64,000 nt of DNA from Butyricicoccus pullicaecorum DSM 23266 (GTDB lineage: Bacteria > Bacillota > Clostridia > Oscillospirales > Butyricicoccaceae), in NCBI RefSeq assembly GCF_900167005.1, contig NZ_FUXW01000001.1:682001-746000 (forward strand), given 5' to 3'. The notes under the pieces are model-generated. The model ran no database searches. It worked only from the letters and a program-made list of their open reading frames with translations, and was not told the DNA's origin. Positions within the stretch are counted from its first letter, which is position 1. Each line of letters opens with the position of its first letter. A program made the position numbers and the translations under genes. This document shows positions 34,820-42,903 of the stretch, in pieces.

Positions 34820-35851
34820 ATGAAAGAACATCCCATGTGGGAAGCCGGATGCAGCGCACTGAGTTGGAGCACGCAGGACGGCAAGCACCTGCTTGCGCGC
34901 AATATGGATTTTACCGGAATGGCACCCGGCACCAGCGTGACCTTTGCGCCGCGCGGGTCGGCGTATGAGCTTTGCAGCGGACAGCCGTCGGGATACCGTG
35001 CGCAGTATGCCGCGGTGGGCATTGGCTTGATGGCCGGTCAGCCGATCCTGTACGAGGGCGTCAACGAGCACGGGCTCACGGGTGCACAGCTGTATTATCG
35101 CTGCTTTGCGCACTATCCCGATGTGGCGCAGCCGGACACCAAACCAATCCAGCCGCCCATGCTGGTCTATCATCTGCTTGCCCAGTGTCAGAGCCTACAC
35201 GAGGCAGCCGAGATGCTCGAACACGACCTGACGCTGGTGTCTGTACCCATGATGGGAGCGGTACCGACGCTGCACTGGATGTTCAGCGACCGAACCGGGG
35301 AGAGTATGGTGGTCGAGTCCGATGCGGATGGTCTGCATATTTATCGAGATGCGGTTGGCGTGATGACCAATAGCCCGAGTTACGCATGGCACCGACTCAA
35401 TCTGCTCAACTATGCCGGAATACGCGATCTGGATTACGGAGAACGTACGCTGTGCGGTAACCATTTGGAACCTTGTTTTTCGGGAAGCGGTGCGCAGGGA
35501 CTCCCCGGAGACTGGTCGTCGCCGTCGCGCTTTGTGCGCCTGTGTATGCTGCGCGAGTATGGCAGAAAGGGCAAGGATGAGCAAAGCGGCGTTGCGCGTA
35601 TCTTCCGCCTGATGGAGAGTGCAACCTTCCCGCTCGGCATGGTGCGTGTGAATGATGAACGGGAGGACGACAGCGCGTTTGACGCGACGCTTTACACCTC
35701 GGTCGCGTGCGCGGAGTCCGGTCGGTTCTACTGGACGACTTACGAAAACCAGAACATTCAGTATGTGGATTTGAAAACCCTGTGCGAGCGGGATACGCCG
35801 GTACAGTTTGACCTCAAAACCGAGCCCGATTTCCAGCTGCGGTGCGAGTGA
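34820..35851 (+). CDS. Linear amide C-N hydrolase (bile salt hydrolase/penicillin V acylase family)
   Basis: 343-residue Ntn-hydrolase. Catalytic residues of the family are visible: nucleophilic Cys10 in EAGCSALSW, Arg and Asp in LLARNMDF, Asn in VMTNSPSYAWH, and Arg in SPSRFVRLC. Bile salt hydrolases usually carry Cys2 after Met removal; here nine residues precede the Cys, so a short propeptide must be removed to free it, as in penicillin V acylases. No signal peptide is seen. Possible substrates are conjugated bile salts, N-acyl amino acids or N-acyl homoserine lactones; sequence alone does not decide. ATG 34820 follows AAGGAGG. It is a monocistronic gene between terminators. Confidence 0.82.
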   Translation: MKEHPMWEAGCSALSWSTQDGKHLLARNMDFTGMAPGTSVTFAPRGSAYELCSGQPSGYRAQYAAVGIGLMAGQPILYEGVNEHGLTGAQLYYRCFAHYPDVAQPDTKPIQPPMLVYHLLAQCQSLHEAAEMLEHDLTLVSVPMMGAVPTLHWMFSDRTGESMVVESDADGLHIYRDAVGVMTNSPSYAWHRLNLLNYAGIRDLDYGERTLCGNHLEPCFSGSGAQGLPGDWSSPSRFVRLCMLREYGRKGKDEQSGVARIFRLMESATFPLGMVRVNDEREDDSAFDATLYTSVACAESGRFYWTTYENQNIQYVDLKTLCERDTPVQFDLKTEPDFQLRCE

Positions 35852-35893
35852 GGCGCGTGGTTCACGCTTGCAATCGATGGCAAAAAATAGTAA

Positions 35894-35995
35894 TATAATA
35901 GGTACGTCCTGTGGTGTGTGAGACAAATGGGACGGGAAAATTCCCCGGAATAACAGCCGGGGGATTTTTTTGAGCACCCGGCGCATCAGCCGGGG
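35894..35995 (+). promoter_or_regulatory. mntP leader with terminator and alternative hairpins (possible metal-responsive attenuator)
   Basis: TATAAT (35894-35899) is followed by a leader in which TTCCCCGG (35941-35948) pairs with CCGGGGGA (35957-35964) and seven T, a terminator lying before the gene it would stop. A second stem, CCCGGC (35977-35982) with GCCGGG (35989-35994), follows, and the repeated CCCCGG/CCGGGG arms allow exchange of partners. Upstream, CGTCC and GGGACG can also pair. The layout is that of an attenuator; I do not see the conserved core of the yybP-ykoY manganese riboswitch. Confidence 0.5.
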
Positions 35996-36022
35996 AGGAA
36001 CCGAGAAAAAGGAGAACATTGT

Positions 36023-36592
36023 ATGCAAATTTTGGAACTGATTCTGGTTGCGATCGGTCTTTCCATGGACGCGCTTGCCGTGTCCATCTGCAAAGGCCTG
36101 TCGGTCAGCCGCGTGCAGCCCAAACATGCGCTTGCAGTCGGATTGTATTTCGGCGGCTTTCAGGCACTCATGCCGCTCATCGGCTACCTGCTGGGCATCC
36201 GCTTCCAGACACTCATCAGCGCGTTTGACCACTGGATTGCCTTCATTCTGCTGGCACTGATCGGCGTGAATATGATTCGTGAGTCCCGAAGCGACGACGA
36301 GGACGCACCGATGGACGCTGCATTCGGCCCGCGTGCCATGGTGCCGCTTGCGGTGGCGACCAGCATCGATGCTTTAGCCATCGGCGTGACTTTTGCTTTT
36401 CTGGATGTGTCCATCGTGCCGGCTGTTATCCTGATCGGCTGCATCACCTGCGCGATTTCGGCGGGCGGCATCTATCTTGGCCGCGTGGTTGGTGAGCGTT
36501 TCCAGTCCCATGCCGAAGCTGCAGGCGGTATCGTGCTTGTTTTGCTGGGTGTCAAGATTCTGCTGGAGCATTTAGGTTTCCTGGGTGCTTGA
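36023..36592 (+). CDS. mntP: Manganese efflux pump MntP
   Basis: 189-residue membrane protein with six predicted helices in two repeats, each beginning with an Asp-containing helix: GLSMDALAVSICKGL in the first and ATSIDALAIGVTFAFL in the second; these Asp residues are the conserved metal-coordinating positions of MntP. It exports Mn2+ and protects from excess. ATG 36023 follows AGGAG. The upstream leader has a terminator and alternative stems, consistent with metal-dependent attenuation. Confidence 0.93.
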   Translation: MQILELILVAIGLSMDALAVSICKGLSVSRVQPKHALAVGLYFGGFQALMPLIGYLLGIRFQTLISAFDHWIAFILLALIGVNMIRESRSDDEDAPMDAAFGPRAMVPLAVATSIDALAIGVTFAFLDVSIVPAVILIGCITCAISAGGIYLGRVVGERFQSHAEAAGGIVLVLLGVKILLEHLGFLGA

Positions 36593-36636
36593 AACCAGTT
36601 CCATAAAATAAATTTTCGTGACAGGTAAAATTCCTC

Positions 36637-36666
36637 TTGCATTTTCTTTCCAGTTGTGATTAAATA
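36637..36666 (+). promoter_or_regulatory. Putative promoter of the C69 dipeptidase gene
   Basis: TTGCAT (36637-36642), 18-base spacer, TAAATA (36661-36666). The remaining leader to 36737 shows no clear terminator. Confidence 0.45.
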
Positions 36667-36737
36667 TGTAAATGTAATGATTAAATATTCACCGCTTGGG
36701 GTATCGCGTCAAACGGCGAAAGTAAGGGGAATGATTT

Positions 36738-38348
36738 ATGAAAAAGAAGACGACAGCAATGGTTATGGCCTCGCTGATGGCGCTGACTTCCATCACCTCG
36801 GCCTTTGCATGCACTGGCACCATTGTAGGAAGTGATTGGACCGACGACGGCAGCACGATTGTTGCACGTACCGAGGATATTTCGGGCAACCATGCCAAGA
36901 ACTACATCGTTCATCCCCGTACGACCTATAAGGCCGGCGAGATGTTCAAGGATGTGACCACCGGCTTTACCTATCCGCAGCCCAGCGTTGCATATCAATA
37001 CACCTCTGTGCCGGATACCGACATTCAGGACGACGGCTACTATGGTGAGATCGGTTTCAACGAGTACGGCGTGAGCGTCGATGCAACCGTCTCTGCAAGC
37101 GCGAATGAGAAGGCACAGGCTGCCGATCCGTACGTTGAGGATGGCCTGCGTGAGGCTGACATTGTCGATGTCATCCTGCCCCGCGTCAAGAGCGCAAGAG
37201 AGGGTGTCAACCTGGTTGTCGATATCCTGAACGAGAAGGGCGCAGCAGAGGGCAACGTATTCACCATCTCGGACAAGGACGAGGTTTGGTACATTGAGAT
37301 CTACACCGGTCACCGCTTCGCAGCATATAAGGTACCGGACAACGTGGTTGCTGTATTCCCGAACTGCTTCATGCTGGGCTATGTTGACCTCAACAACGCA
37401 GAGAGCTATGTTGCTTCCAAGGATCTGATCGAGTTTGCAAAGCAGAACGGCTTCTATCAGGAGTATAACGGCAAGTTCCATGCTGCTCTGTCTTACTCTG
37501 AGCCGATTTCCGGCGGCAACCGTGACCGTGTCTGGGCTGGTCAGAACTTCCTCGGCCATGCAGTAGACTACGACGCACCGGTATTTGATCTGTTCTTCAC
37601 CCCGGACGACGGCGAGAAGATTTCGGTCAAGGACGTTATGGAGCTGCAGCGTTACCGCAACGAGGGCACGGAAAAGACCCCCGAGAAGGACAGCACTGTC
37701 CGCACCATCGGCACCGAGCGCAGCGCAGAGGCACACATCGTACAGTTTAAGGATGAGTATCCCAAGGAGCTGGGCGGCCTGCTGTGGATGACCATGGGCA
37801 ACCCCGAGCATTCGGTTTACCTGCCGTCCTTCGGCAACATCAATGATACCGCAGACGCATACCAGATCGAGGCAATTGATTACAATGCAGATTCTGCTTA
37901 CTGGAAGTTCCGCAGCCTGTCCGCGGTTGCTGAGCTCAACCGTGAGATGTACGGTGCAGGCGTACGCGCATACTGGGATGCTTACGAGGATGCACTGATC
38001 GCACAGCAGGAGCAGACCGACGACACCGTTGTTGCACTGATGGCAAAGAGCGAGGATAAGGCAGCAGCTTACACCACCGAGCTGGCTGAGACCATCGCAA
38101 ATGATGCAATGAGCAAGGCTGATCTCATGTTCAGCGAGCTGATGGGCTACATTGCAAAGAATAAGACCACTGATGCGTTTGTACCGTCGGTTATGGCTGA
38201 GTTCGAGGCAAAGGAAGAGACGACTGAGACCGTTCCGGCAACCGAAGTCGCTCCGGCTGAGACTGCTGCTGAGACGACCGCAACGACCGAGACCGCTGCA
38301 GAGGCTACCACTGAGGCAGCTCCGGCAGCCGAGGCAGCTGCAAAGTAA
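36738..38348 (+). CDS. Secreted C69 family dipeptidase
   Basis: 536-residue Ntn-hydrolase dipeptidase (PepD family). Residues 1-24 form a signal peptide ending SAFA, directly before Cys25 of CTGTIVGSDWTDDGSTIVARTEDISG; signal peptidase cleavage would thus expose the N-terminal nucleophilic Cys, so secretion and enzyme maturation coincide. Other family segments include GYYGEIGFNEYGVSVDATVS and EVWYIEIYTGHRFAAYKVPD. Residues from about 493 on are a Thr/Ala/Glu/Pro-rich low-complexity tail with no sorting motif, probably a spacer or wall-interacting region. It cleaves dipeptides outside the cell. RBS AAGGGG precedes ATG 36738. Confidence 0.92.
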   Translation: MKKKTTAMVMASLMALTSITSAFACTGTIVGSDWTDDGSTIVARTEDISGNHAKNYIVHPRTTYKAGEMFKDVTTGFTYPQPSVAYQYTSVPDTDIQDDGYYGEIGFNEYGVSVDATVSASANEKAQAADPYVEDGLREADIVDVILPRVKSAREGVNLVVDILNEKGAAEGNVFTISDKDEVWYIEIYTGHRFAAYKVPDNVVAVFPNCFMLGYVDLNNAESYVASKDLIEFAKQNGFYQEYNGKFHAALSYSEPISGGNRDRVWAGQNFLGHAVDYDAPVFDLFFTPDDGEKISVKDVMELQRYRNEGTEKTPEKDSTVRTIGTERSAEAHIVQFKDEYPKELGGLLWMTMGNPEHSVYLPSFGNINDTADAYQIEAIDYNADSAYWKFRSLSAVAELNREMYGAGVRAYWDAYEDALIAQQEQTDDTVVALMAKSEDKAAAYTTELAETIANDAMSKADLMFSELMGYIAKNKTTDAFVPSVMAEFEAKEETTETVPATEVAPAETAAETTATTETAAEATTEAAPAAEAAAK

Positions 38349-38356
38349 GGAAAACC

Positions 38357-38488
38357 CGCCCCGTGGGCGAAATGAAGCTTTCGCTCAAGCCTTTCTCGAA
38401 AGGCTTGCGGGTCCTCAGGGCAGAGCCCTGAGTCGCCATCCGCAGATGGCGAAATCTCCTTTTGATTCCGGTCAACGACCGGAATCAA
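38357..38488. repeat. Multi-hairpin repeat, left copy
   Basis: A run of adjacent perfect hairpins: GCGAAA/TTTCGC (38367-38384), CAAGCCTTT/AAAGGCTTG (38386-38407), CTCAGGGC/GCCCTGAG (38414-38432), TCGCCATC/GATGGCGA (38433-38452) and TTGATTCCGGTC/GACCGGAATCAA (38462-38488). The same series in the same order occurs inverted at 38683-38815, with paired base changes that preserve the stems. No coding potential is seen. Confidence 0.85.
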
Positions 38489-38506
38489 CCAAAATAAATA
38501 AAAAAA

Positions 38507-38582
38507 GCGCGACTCGCAGCGAGCGAAATACCCCGCGGCCATTGGCCGCTCATGGAAAAGACCACCCAAACGGGTGGTCTTT
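38507..38582. terminator. Further hairpins and bidirectional terminator between the repeat copies
   Basis: After an A-rich stretch come an imperfect CGACTCG/CGAGCG stem, GCGGCC/GGCCGC (38535-38549) and AAAGACCACCC/GGGTGGTCTTT (38557-38582). The last has A and T runs on both sides and can terminate the dipeptidase and, from the other side, the ttcA-like transcript. Confidence 0.75.
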
Positions 38583-38682
38583 CCTATTATATCCGTTTTT
38601 GCGGATTTCTGGATTCGATAGCGGAAATCAATCGGGGTGTCTTGCGCTCTGCGGAGCGCGCTTTTGAACGAAAGTTTCATTG

Positions 38683-38815
38683 AAACCCGGGGCAGACACC
38701 GGGTTTCAAAAGGGGATTCCGCCGTCTGCGGACGGCGTCTCAGGGCTCTGCCCTAAGAACCCGCGGCCTTTCGAGAAAGGCCGGCGAAAGCTTTATTTCG
38801 CCTGCGGGCGGGATT
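38683..38815. repeat. Multi-hairpin repeat, right copy (inverted)
   Basis: Read on the minus strand this repeats the left copy in order: GGCGAAA/TTTCGCC (38783-38802), CGGCCTTT/AAAGGCCG (38764-38783), CTCAGGGC-type stem with one mismatch (38739-38757), CGCCGTC/GACGGCG (38720-38737) and a GAAACCCGG/CCGGGTTTC stem (38681-38707). Stem bases differ from the left copy by compensating pairs. Confidence 0.85.
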
Positions 38816-38825
38816 TGGGCGGTGC

Positions 38826-39560
38826 TTAGAGTTTATAGCGTGTGGTATCCGCGTCCCAACCGTCCAGCGGATAGCGCTGAATTGCGCCGAAGATACGCTC
38901 GCGCAGGCCATGATTCTGCTTTTCCAACATCTTGAGCAGGTCTTTGACCTCCTGACGCTTGGTATTGCCATCAGCAGGGCAGGGGTTATGCACAATCGGC
39001 AGGTTATTACGGGTTGCAAACGAGCGAATATAATGTTCCGGGGTATAGATCAGGGGACGAATGAGCGTGACACCGACGCGGTCAAGGTAGGTGGCCGGCT
39101 TAAAGCACGAAATACGGCCCTCATACATCAGAGACAGCATATAGGTCTCGACAACGTCATCGAAGTGATGACCGAGCGCGACCTTCTTGCATCCAGCCTG
39201 CAGGGCTGCCTCGTGCAGTGCGCCGCGGCGCAGCTTGGCGCACAGCGAGCAGGGATTCTCTTCTTTACGGATGTCGAATACGATCTGCTTGATTTGCGTG
39301 GGAATACGGATGTATTCTACTTCGAGTTCATCGCACAACGCCTGAACAGGGGAGAAGTCCATGTCATCATAACCCATCTCCAAGGTAATTGCCACGACTT
39401 CAAACTTTTTGGGATAAAACCGGCGCAGGCCGGCCAGTGCAGTCAGCAGCGTCAGAGAGTCCTTGCCGCCCGATACACCGACCGCAATGCGGTCGCCTTC
39501 CTCGATCATGTGATAATGGTCTACCGCACGGCGGGTGAAAGATAATAGTTTTTGCAGCAT
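38826..39560 (-). CDS. ttcA: TtcA family tRNA thiolation protein (PP-loop ATPase)
   Basis: 244-residue N-type ATP pyrophosphatase. The PP-loop VGVSGGKDSLTLL and two CxxC motifs, CSLCAKLRRGAL near residue 115 and a downstream NPCPADGNTKRQEVK with one Cys, are as in the TtcA/TtuA group, which use an iron-sulfur cluster to add sulfur to tRNA (2-thiocytidine 32 in TtcA). The GHHFDDVVETYMLSLMYEGR segment is typical of TtcA. Length is a little short. It stands alone, divergent from rplM, with its stop next to the hairpin repeat. Confidence 0.85.
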   Translation of the reverse strand: MLQKLLSFTRRAVDHYHMIEEGDRIAVGVSGGKDSLTLLTALAGLRRFYPKKFEVVAITLEMGYDDMDFSPVQALCDELEVEYIRIPTQIKQIVFDIRKEENPCSLCAKLRRGALHEAALQAGCKKVALGHHFDDVVETYMLSLMYEGRISCFKPATYLDRVGVTLIRPLIYTPEHYIRSFATRNNLPIVHNPCPADGNTKRQEVKDLLKMLEKQNHGLRERIFGAIQRYPLDGWDADTTRYKL

Positions 39561-39736
39561 AGGTTTTCCTTTCTATATGCGTCCGGATTTTGGTCTAAAG
39601 GAAATATAGCAGAAATCCACCGACAGGGCAAGAGGGTAAAAAATAAATTGAGTTGTGAGAAAACGGGAGTATAAGTGAGAATAAAAGAGATTGAGCGAGA
39701 TTGTCCGAAGATAAATTAAAAAACGAAAAAAAGCTG

Positions 39737-39765
39737 TTGACTTTCCGATTTCGGTATGGTTTAAT
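39737..39765 (+). promoter_or_regulatory. rplM-rpsI promoter
   Basis: TTGACT (39737-39742), 17-base spacer, TTTAAT (39760-39765), about 100 bases upstream of rplM. The leader in between may hold an L13 autoregulatory structure, but I cannot make out a specific fold by eye. Confidence 0.65.
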
Positions 39766-39864
39766 AAATAAGGCTCCTCAAAAGCCGCTTTTGATTGCAA
39801 AAACAAATCAGCTGAACCACAATATTCGCTGTAAATTATTTTAAAATATATGGAGGAAAGCATC

Positions 39865-40293
39865 ATGTCCACTTTCATGGCAAAGGCAGAGACCGTTGAG
39901 CGCAAGTGGTATGTACTGGACGCTGCAGGCAAGCCCCTCGGCCGTACCGCTGCTACCGCTGCTATGCTGCTGCGCGGCAAGCACAAGGCTACTTTCACCC
40001 CTCACGTTGACTGCGGTGACTTCGTCATCATCATCAACGCTGACAAGGCAATTCTGACTGGCAAGAAGCTCGAGCAGAAGTATTACCGTCATCACACTGG
40101 CTGGGTTGGCCACCTGAAGGAAGTTCAGTACAAGACCCTGATGGCTGAAAATCCGGAGAAGGCTATGCAGCTGGCTGTTAAGGGTATGCTGCCTAAGAAC
40201 TCGATCGGCCGCCAGTCCGCGACCCGTCTGAAGATCTACAAGGGTGCTGAGCACGGTCATGCAGCTCAGAAGCCCGAAGCATGGGAAAAGTAA
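39865..40293 (+). CDS. rplM: 50S ribosomal protein L13
   Basis: 142-residue early-assembly protein of the large subunit. The signature regions [30 protein letters not shown] (in part), [19 protein letters not shown] and [13 protein letters not shown], then [14 protein letters not shown], are standard. I chose ATG 39865, which follows GGAGGAAAGCATC; an in-frame start at 39850 overlaps that ribosome site. It is followed by rpsI, the conserved pair. Confidence 0.97.
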   Translation: MSTFMAKAETVERKWYVLDAAGKPLGRTAATAAMLLRGKHKATFTPHVDCGDFVIIINADKAILTGKKLEQKYYRHHTGWVGHLKEVQYKTLMAENPEKAMQLAVKGMLPKNSIGRQSATRLKIYKGAEHGHAAQKPEAWEK

Positions 40294-40316
40294 TCTTGTA
40301 AGGAGGATAATGAACA

Positions 40317-40724
40317 ATGTATACGCCTAAGAAAGCATATTTCTACGGTACCGGCAGAAGAAAGTCCTCTGTTGCAAGAGTTCGTCTGTTCCCGGGCGGT
40401 ACCGGTGAGATCAAGATCAACAACCGCACCATCGACAACTACTTCGGCCTCGAGACCCTGAAGCTGATCGTTCGTCAGCCGCTGGAGGCTACCAACACCA
40501 CCGATAAGTTCGACATCGAGTGCACCGTTGTCGGCGGCGGCTTCACCGGCCAGGCTGGTGCAATCCGTCACGGCATCGCTCGCGCTCTGCTGCAGGCTAA
40601 CACCGAGGAGTACCGTCCTACTCTGAAGGCTGCTGGTTTCCTGACCCGCGACCCCAGAATGAAGGAGAGAAAGAAGTACGGCCTCAAGGCAGCCCGTCGC
40701 GCTCCCCAGTTCAGCAAGCGCTAA
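40317..40724 (+). CDS. rpsI: 30S ribosomal protein S9
   Basis: 135-residue small-subunit protein. [18 protein letters not shown] at the start, HGIARALLQ in the middle and the basic end APQFSKR (usually ending xxQFSKR, reaching the P-site tRNA) are all present, so the gene is intact despite the mobile element that begins right after it. ATG 40317 follows AAGGAGG. Confidence 0.97.
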   Translation: MYTPKKAYFYGTGRRKSSVARVRLFPGGTGEIKINNRTIDNYFGLETLKLIVRQPLEATNTTDKFDIECTVVGGGFTGQAGAIRHGIARALLQANTEEYRPTLKAAGFLTRDPRMKERKKYGLKAARRAPQFSKR

Positions 40725-40743
40725 ACTTTTTCAAAATGTATCA

Positions 40744-40777
40744 AAAAGCCCGGAAAATCAAGGTTTTCCGGGCTTTT
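40744..40777 (+). terminator. rpsI terminator
   Basis: GCCCGGAAAA pairs with TTTTCCGGGC around TCAAGG, with TTTT following. Confidence 0.88.
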
Positions 40778-40790
40778 CCTTTTGGCATGG

Positions 40791-41008
40791 TTTGATAAAG
40801 TTTGATGTAACAAGACCCATTTTCACCCAATTTTTAGTGGTTACCAAGTGGATAACCGGCAAAAAACAGGCCAAAAAGAGGGCCAAGTGGTTACCAAATA
40901 GGATAACCGAAGGCCGTTTTTTGCCCTTTGGAGAGGTGACTTTTTCTTCTCCTTCATCGACCATTTTCATCTGATTAGTTTGAGATAATTTGACCTAATT
41001 TGAATACA
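40791..41008. repeat. Left-end iterons and dyads of the conjugative element
   Basis: TTTGATAAAG and TTTGATGTAA (40791-40810) are tandem 10-bp units; TTTGAGATAA, TTTGACCTAA and TTTGAATACA (40979-41008) are three more. Between them are two copies of a dyad-like unit, GTGGTTACCA...GGATAACCG, at 40837-40858 and 40887-40909, 50 bp apart. Such arrays at an element end suit integrase/excisionase arm sites or a partition (ParB) site, since parA-parB start directly downstream. The rest of 41009-41177 holds only a weak CGCTCAGTA/TACTGGGCG hairpin and the parA ribosome site. Confidence 0.6.
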
Positions 41009-41177
41009 ACAGAATAAATCTAATCGCCAAGCGCTCAGTATTTTTCTACTGGGCGCTTTTTGCGTTTCCGGGGAATTTCATTCCGGGATAAGAAAAGGCC
41101 GTCACTTTTAATTTTTGAAGTGGCGGCTTTTTCTATTTCCAGAAGCCATAGAACAATTCAGAAATGAGGTGAAGTCA

Positions 41178-41999
41178 TTGAACACGCAAATCATCGCCAT
41201 CGCCAACCAGAAAGGCGGCGTTGGCAAGACAACCACCTGCGCGAACTTGGGGATCGGGCTGGCGCAGGCCGGGAAGAAAGTGCTGCTGATTGACGGGGAC
41301 CCGCAAGGCAGCCTGACCATCAGCCTGGGCCATCCCCAGCCGGACAAGCTGCCTTTTACCCTGTCCGACGCTATGGGCCGTATTCTGATGGATGAGCCAA
41401 TCAAGCCCGGTGAGGGTATCCTGCACCACCCGGAAGGCGTTGACCTGATGCCTGCTGACATTCAGCTCTCCGGCATGGAGGTCTCCCTGGTGAATGCCAT
41501 GAGCCGTGAGACCATCTTGCGGCAATACCTGGACACGCTCAAGGGACAGTATTCCCATATCCTGATTGACTGCCAGCCTTCCCTGGGTATGCTTACGGTC
41601 AACGCACTGGCAGCCGCCAACAGGATCATAATCCCCGTCCAGGCGGAATATCTACCCGCCAAGGGCCTGGAACAGCTGCTCCAGACGGTCAATAAGGTGA
41701 AGCGGCAAATCAATCCCAAACTCCAGATCGACGGCATACTGCTGACGATGGTGGACAACCGCACCAACTTTGCCAAGGAGATCGCCGCCCTGCTGCGGGA
41801 GACCTACGGAAGCAAAATCAAGGTGTTCGGCACCGAGATTCCCCATTCCGTCCGGGCAAAGGAAATCAGCGCCGAGGGCAAGAGCATCTTTGCCCATGAC
41901 CCCAACGGCAAGGTGGCCGAGGGGTACAAAAATCTGACCCAGGAGGTGATGAAACTTGAAAAGCAGCGCGAAAAAAGTAGAGCTGGCCTCGGTAGATGA
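41178..41999 (+). CDS. parA: ParA/Soj family partition ATPase
   Basis: 273-residue ATPase with the deviant Walker A motif IANQKGGVGKTTTCANLG, Walker A' LLIDGDPQGSLT and HILIDCQPSLGMLTVNAL. It positions DNA together with ParB. I chose TTG 41178, which follows GAGGTGAAG at good spacing and starts four residues before the first beta strand; an upstream ATG in frame would add 21 residues unlike the family. The end overlaps parB by 44 bases. Confidence 0.92.
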   Translation: MNTQIIAIANQKGGVGKTTTCANLGIGLAQAGKKVLLIDGDPQGSLTISLGHPQPDKLPFTLSDAMGRILMDEPIKPGEGILHHPEGVDLMPADIQLSGMEVSLVNAMSRETILRQYLDTLKGQYSHILIDCQPSLGMLTVNALAAANRIIIPVQAEYLPAKGLEQLLQTVNKVKRQINPKLQIDGILLTMVDNRTNFAKEIAALLRETYGSKIKVFGTEIPHSVRAKEISAEGKSIFAHDPNGKVAEGYKNLTQEVMKLEKQREKSRAGLGR

Positions 42000-42891
42000 T
42001 CTGTTCTCCACCGAAGAAGGCCGTCAGGATGCCAAGCTGGAGAAGATACAGGAAATCCCGCTGTCTGAGCTGCATCCGTTCAAGAACCACCCCTTCAAAG
42101 TCAAGGATGACGAGGCCATGCTGGAGACCGCAGATAGTGTGCGGCAGTATGGTGTTCTGGTTCCGGCGATTGCCCGCCCGGACCCAGAGGGCGGCTATGA
42201 GCTGGTAGCTGGACATAGACGGCACAGAGCCAGTGAACTGGCTGAGAAAGAGACTATGCCGGTTATTATCCGAGACCTGGACGATGATGCCGCCACCATC
42301 ATCATGGTGGACAGCAACTTACAGCGTGAAAGTCTGCTCCCCAGCGAGAGAGCATTTGCCTACAAACTGAAATTGGAAGCCATGAAACATCAGGGTGAGC
42401 GCAGAGATTTAACTTGTGCCCAACTTGGGCACAAGTCAGATGGGAAGAAATCAAGAGACATTTTGGCTGAACAAGTCGGGCAAAGTAAAAATCAGATTCA
42501 ACGATTTATCCGCCTGACGGAGCTGATTCCCGAACTGCTGGATATGGTCGATGAACGGAAAATCGCTCTCAATCCGGCTTATGAGCTGTCTTTCCTCAAA
42601 AAAGAGGAACAGAGGGATTTGCTGGACGCGATGGAAAGTGAACAGGCTACCCCCTCTCTCTCCCAGGCCCAGCGGCTCAAGAAATACAGCCAGGAGGGAC
42701 ATCTGACCCTCGATATGATGCGCGTCATCATGGGCGAAGAAAAGAAAAGCGATTTGGACCGGGTAACTTTCACTTCTGACACCCTGCGAAAGTATTTTCC
42801 CAAGAGCTACACGCCCCAGCGGATGCAGGAAACAATTATCAAACTGCTGGAGGCATGGCAGAAGAAGCGCCAGAGAGACCAGGAACGATGA
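41956..42891 (+). CDS. parB: ParB/RepB/Spo0J family partition protein
   Basis: 311-residue DNA-binding partner of ParA. The N-terminal ParB/Srx CTPase fold has IPLSELHPFKNHPFKV, the GELVAGHRRHRA-like VAGHRRHRASELAE box and the NLQRESLLPSERAFAYK region; the helix-turn-helix follows at about 150-200 (RDILAEQVGQSKNQIQRFIRLTEL). The start codon is TTG 41956 behind AGGAGGTGATGAAAC, inside the parA reading frame. The C-terminal 90 residues are helical and element-specific. Confidence 0.92.
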   Translation: MKSSAKKVELASVDDLFSTEEGRQDAKLEKIQEIPLSELHPFKNHPFKVKDDEAMLETADSVRQYGVLVPAIARPDPEGGYELVAGHRRHRASELAEKETMPVIIRDLDDDAATIIMVDSNLQRESLLPSERAFAYKLKLEAMKHQGERRDLTCAQLGHKSDGKKSRDILAEQVGQSKNQIQRFIRLTELIPELLDMVDERKIALNPAYELSFLKKEEQRDLLDAMESEQATPSLSQAQRLKKYSQEGHLTLDMMRVIMGEEKKSDLDRVTFTSDTLRKYFPKSYTPQRMQETIIKLLEAWQKKRQRDQER

Positions 42892-42903
42892 AAGGAGCCG
42901 CCT

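Noticed and set aside
35894..36022. yybP-ykoY manganese riboswitch before mntP
   Set aside because: The expected conserved internal-loop sequences were not visible by eye; kept only as an unidentified attenuator. A covariance search could overturn this.
38357..38815. CRISPR array
   Set aside because: The repeats are inverted hairpin units without regular spacers, and no cas genes are in the window.
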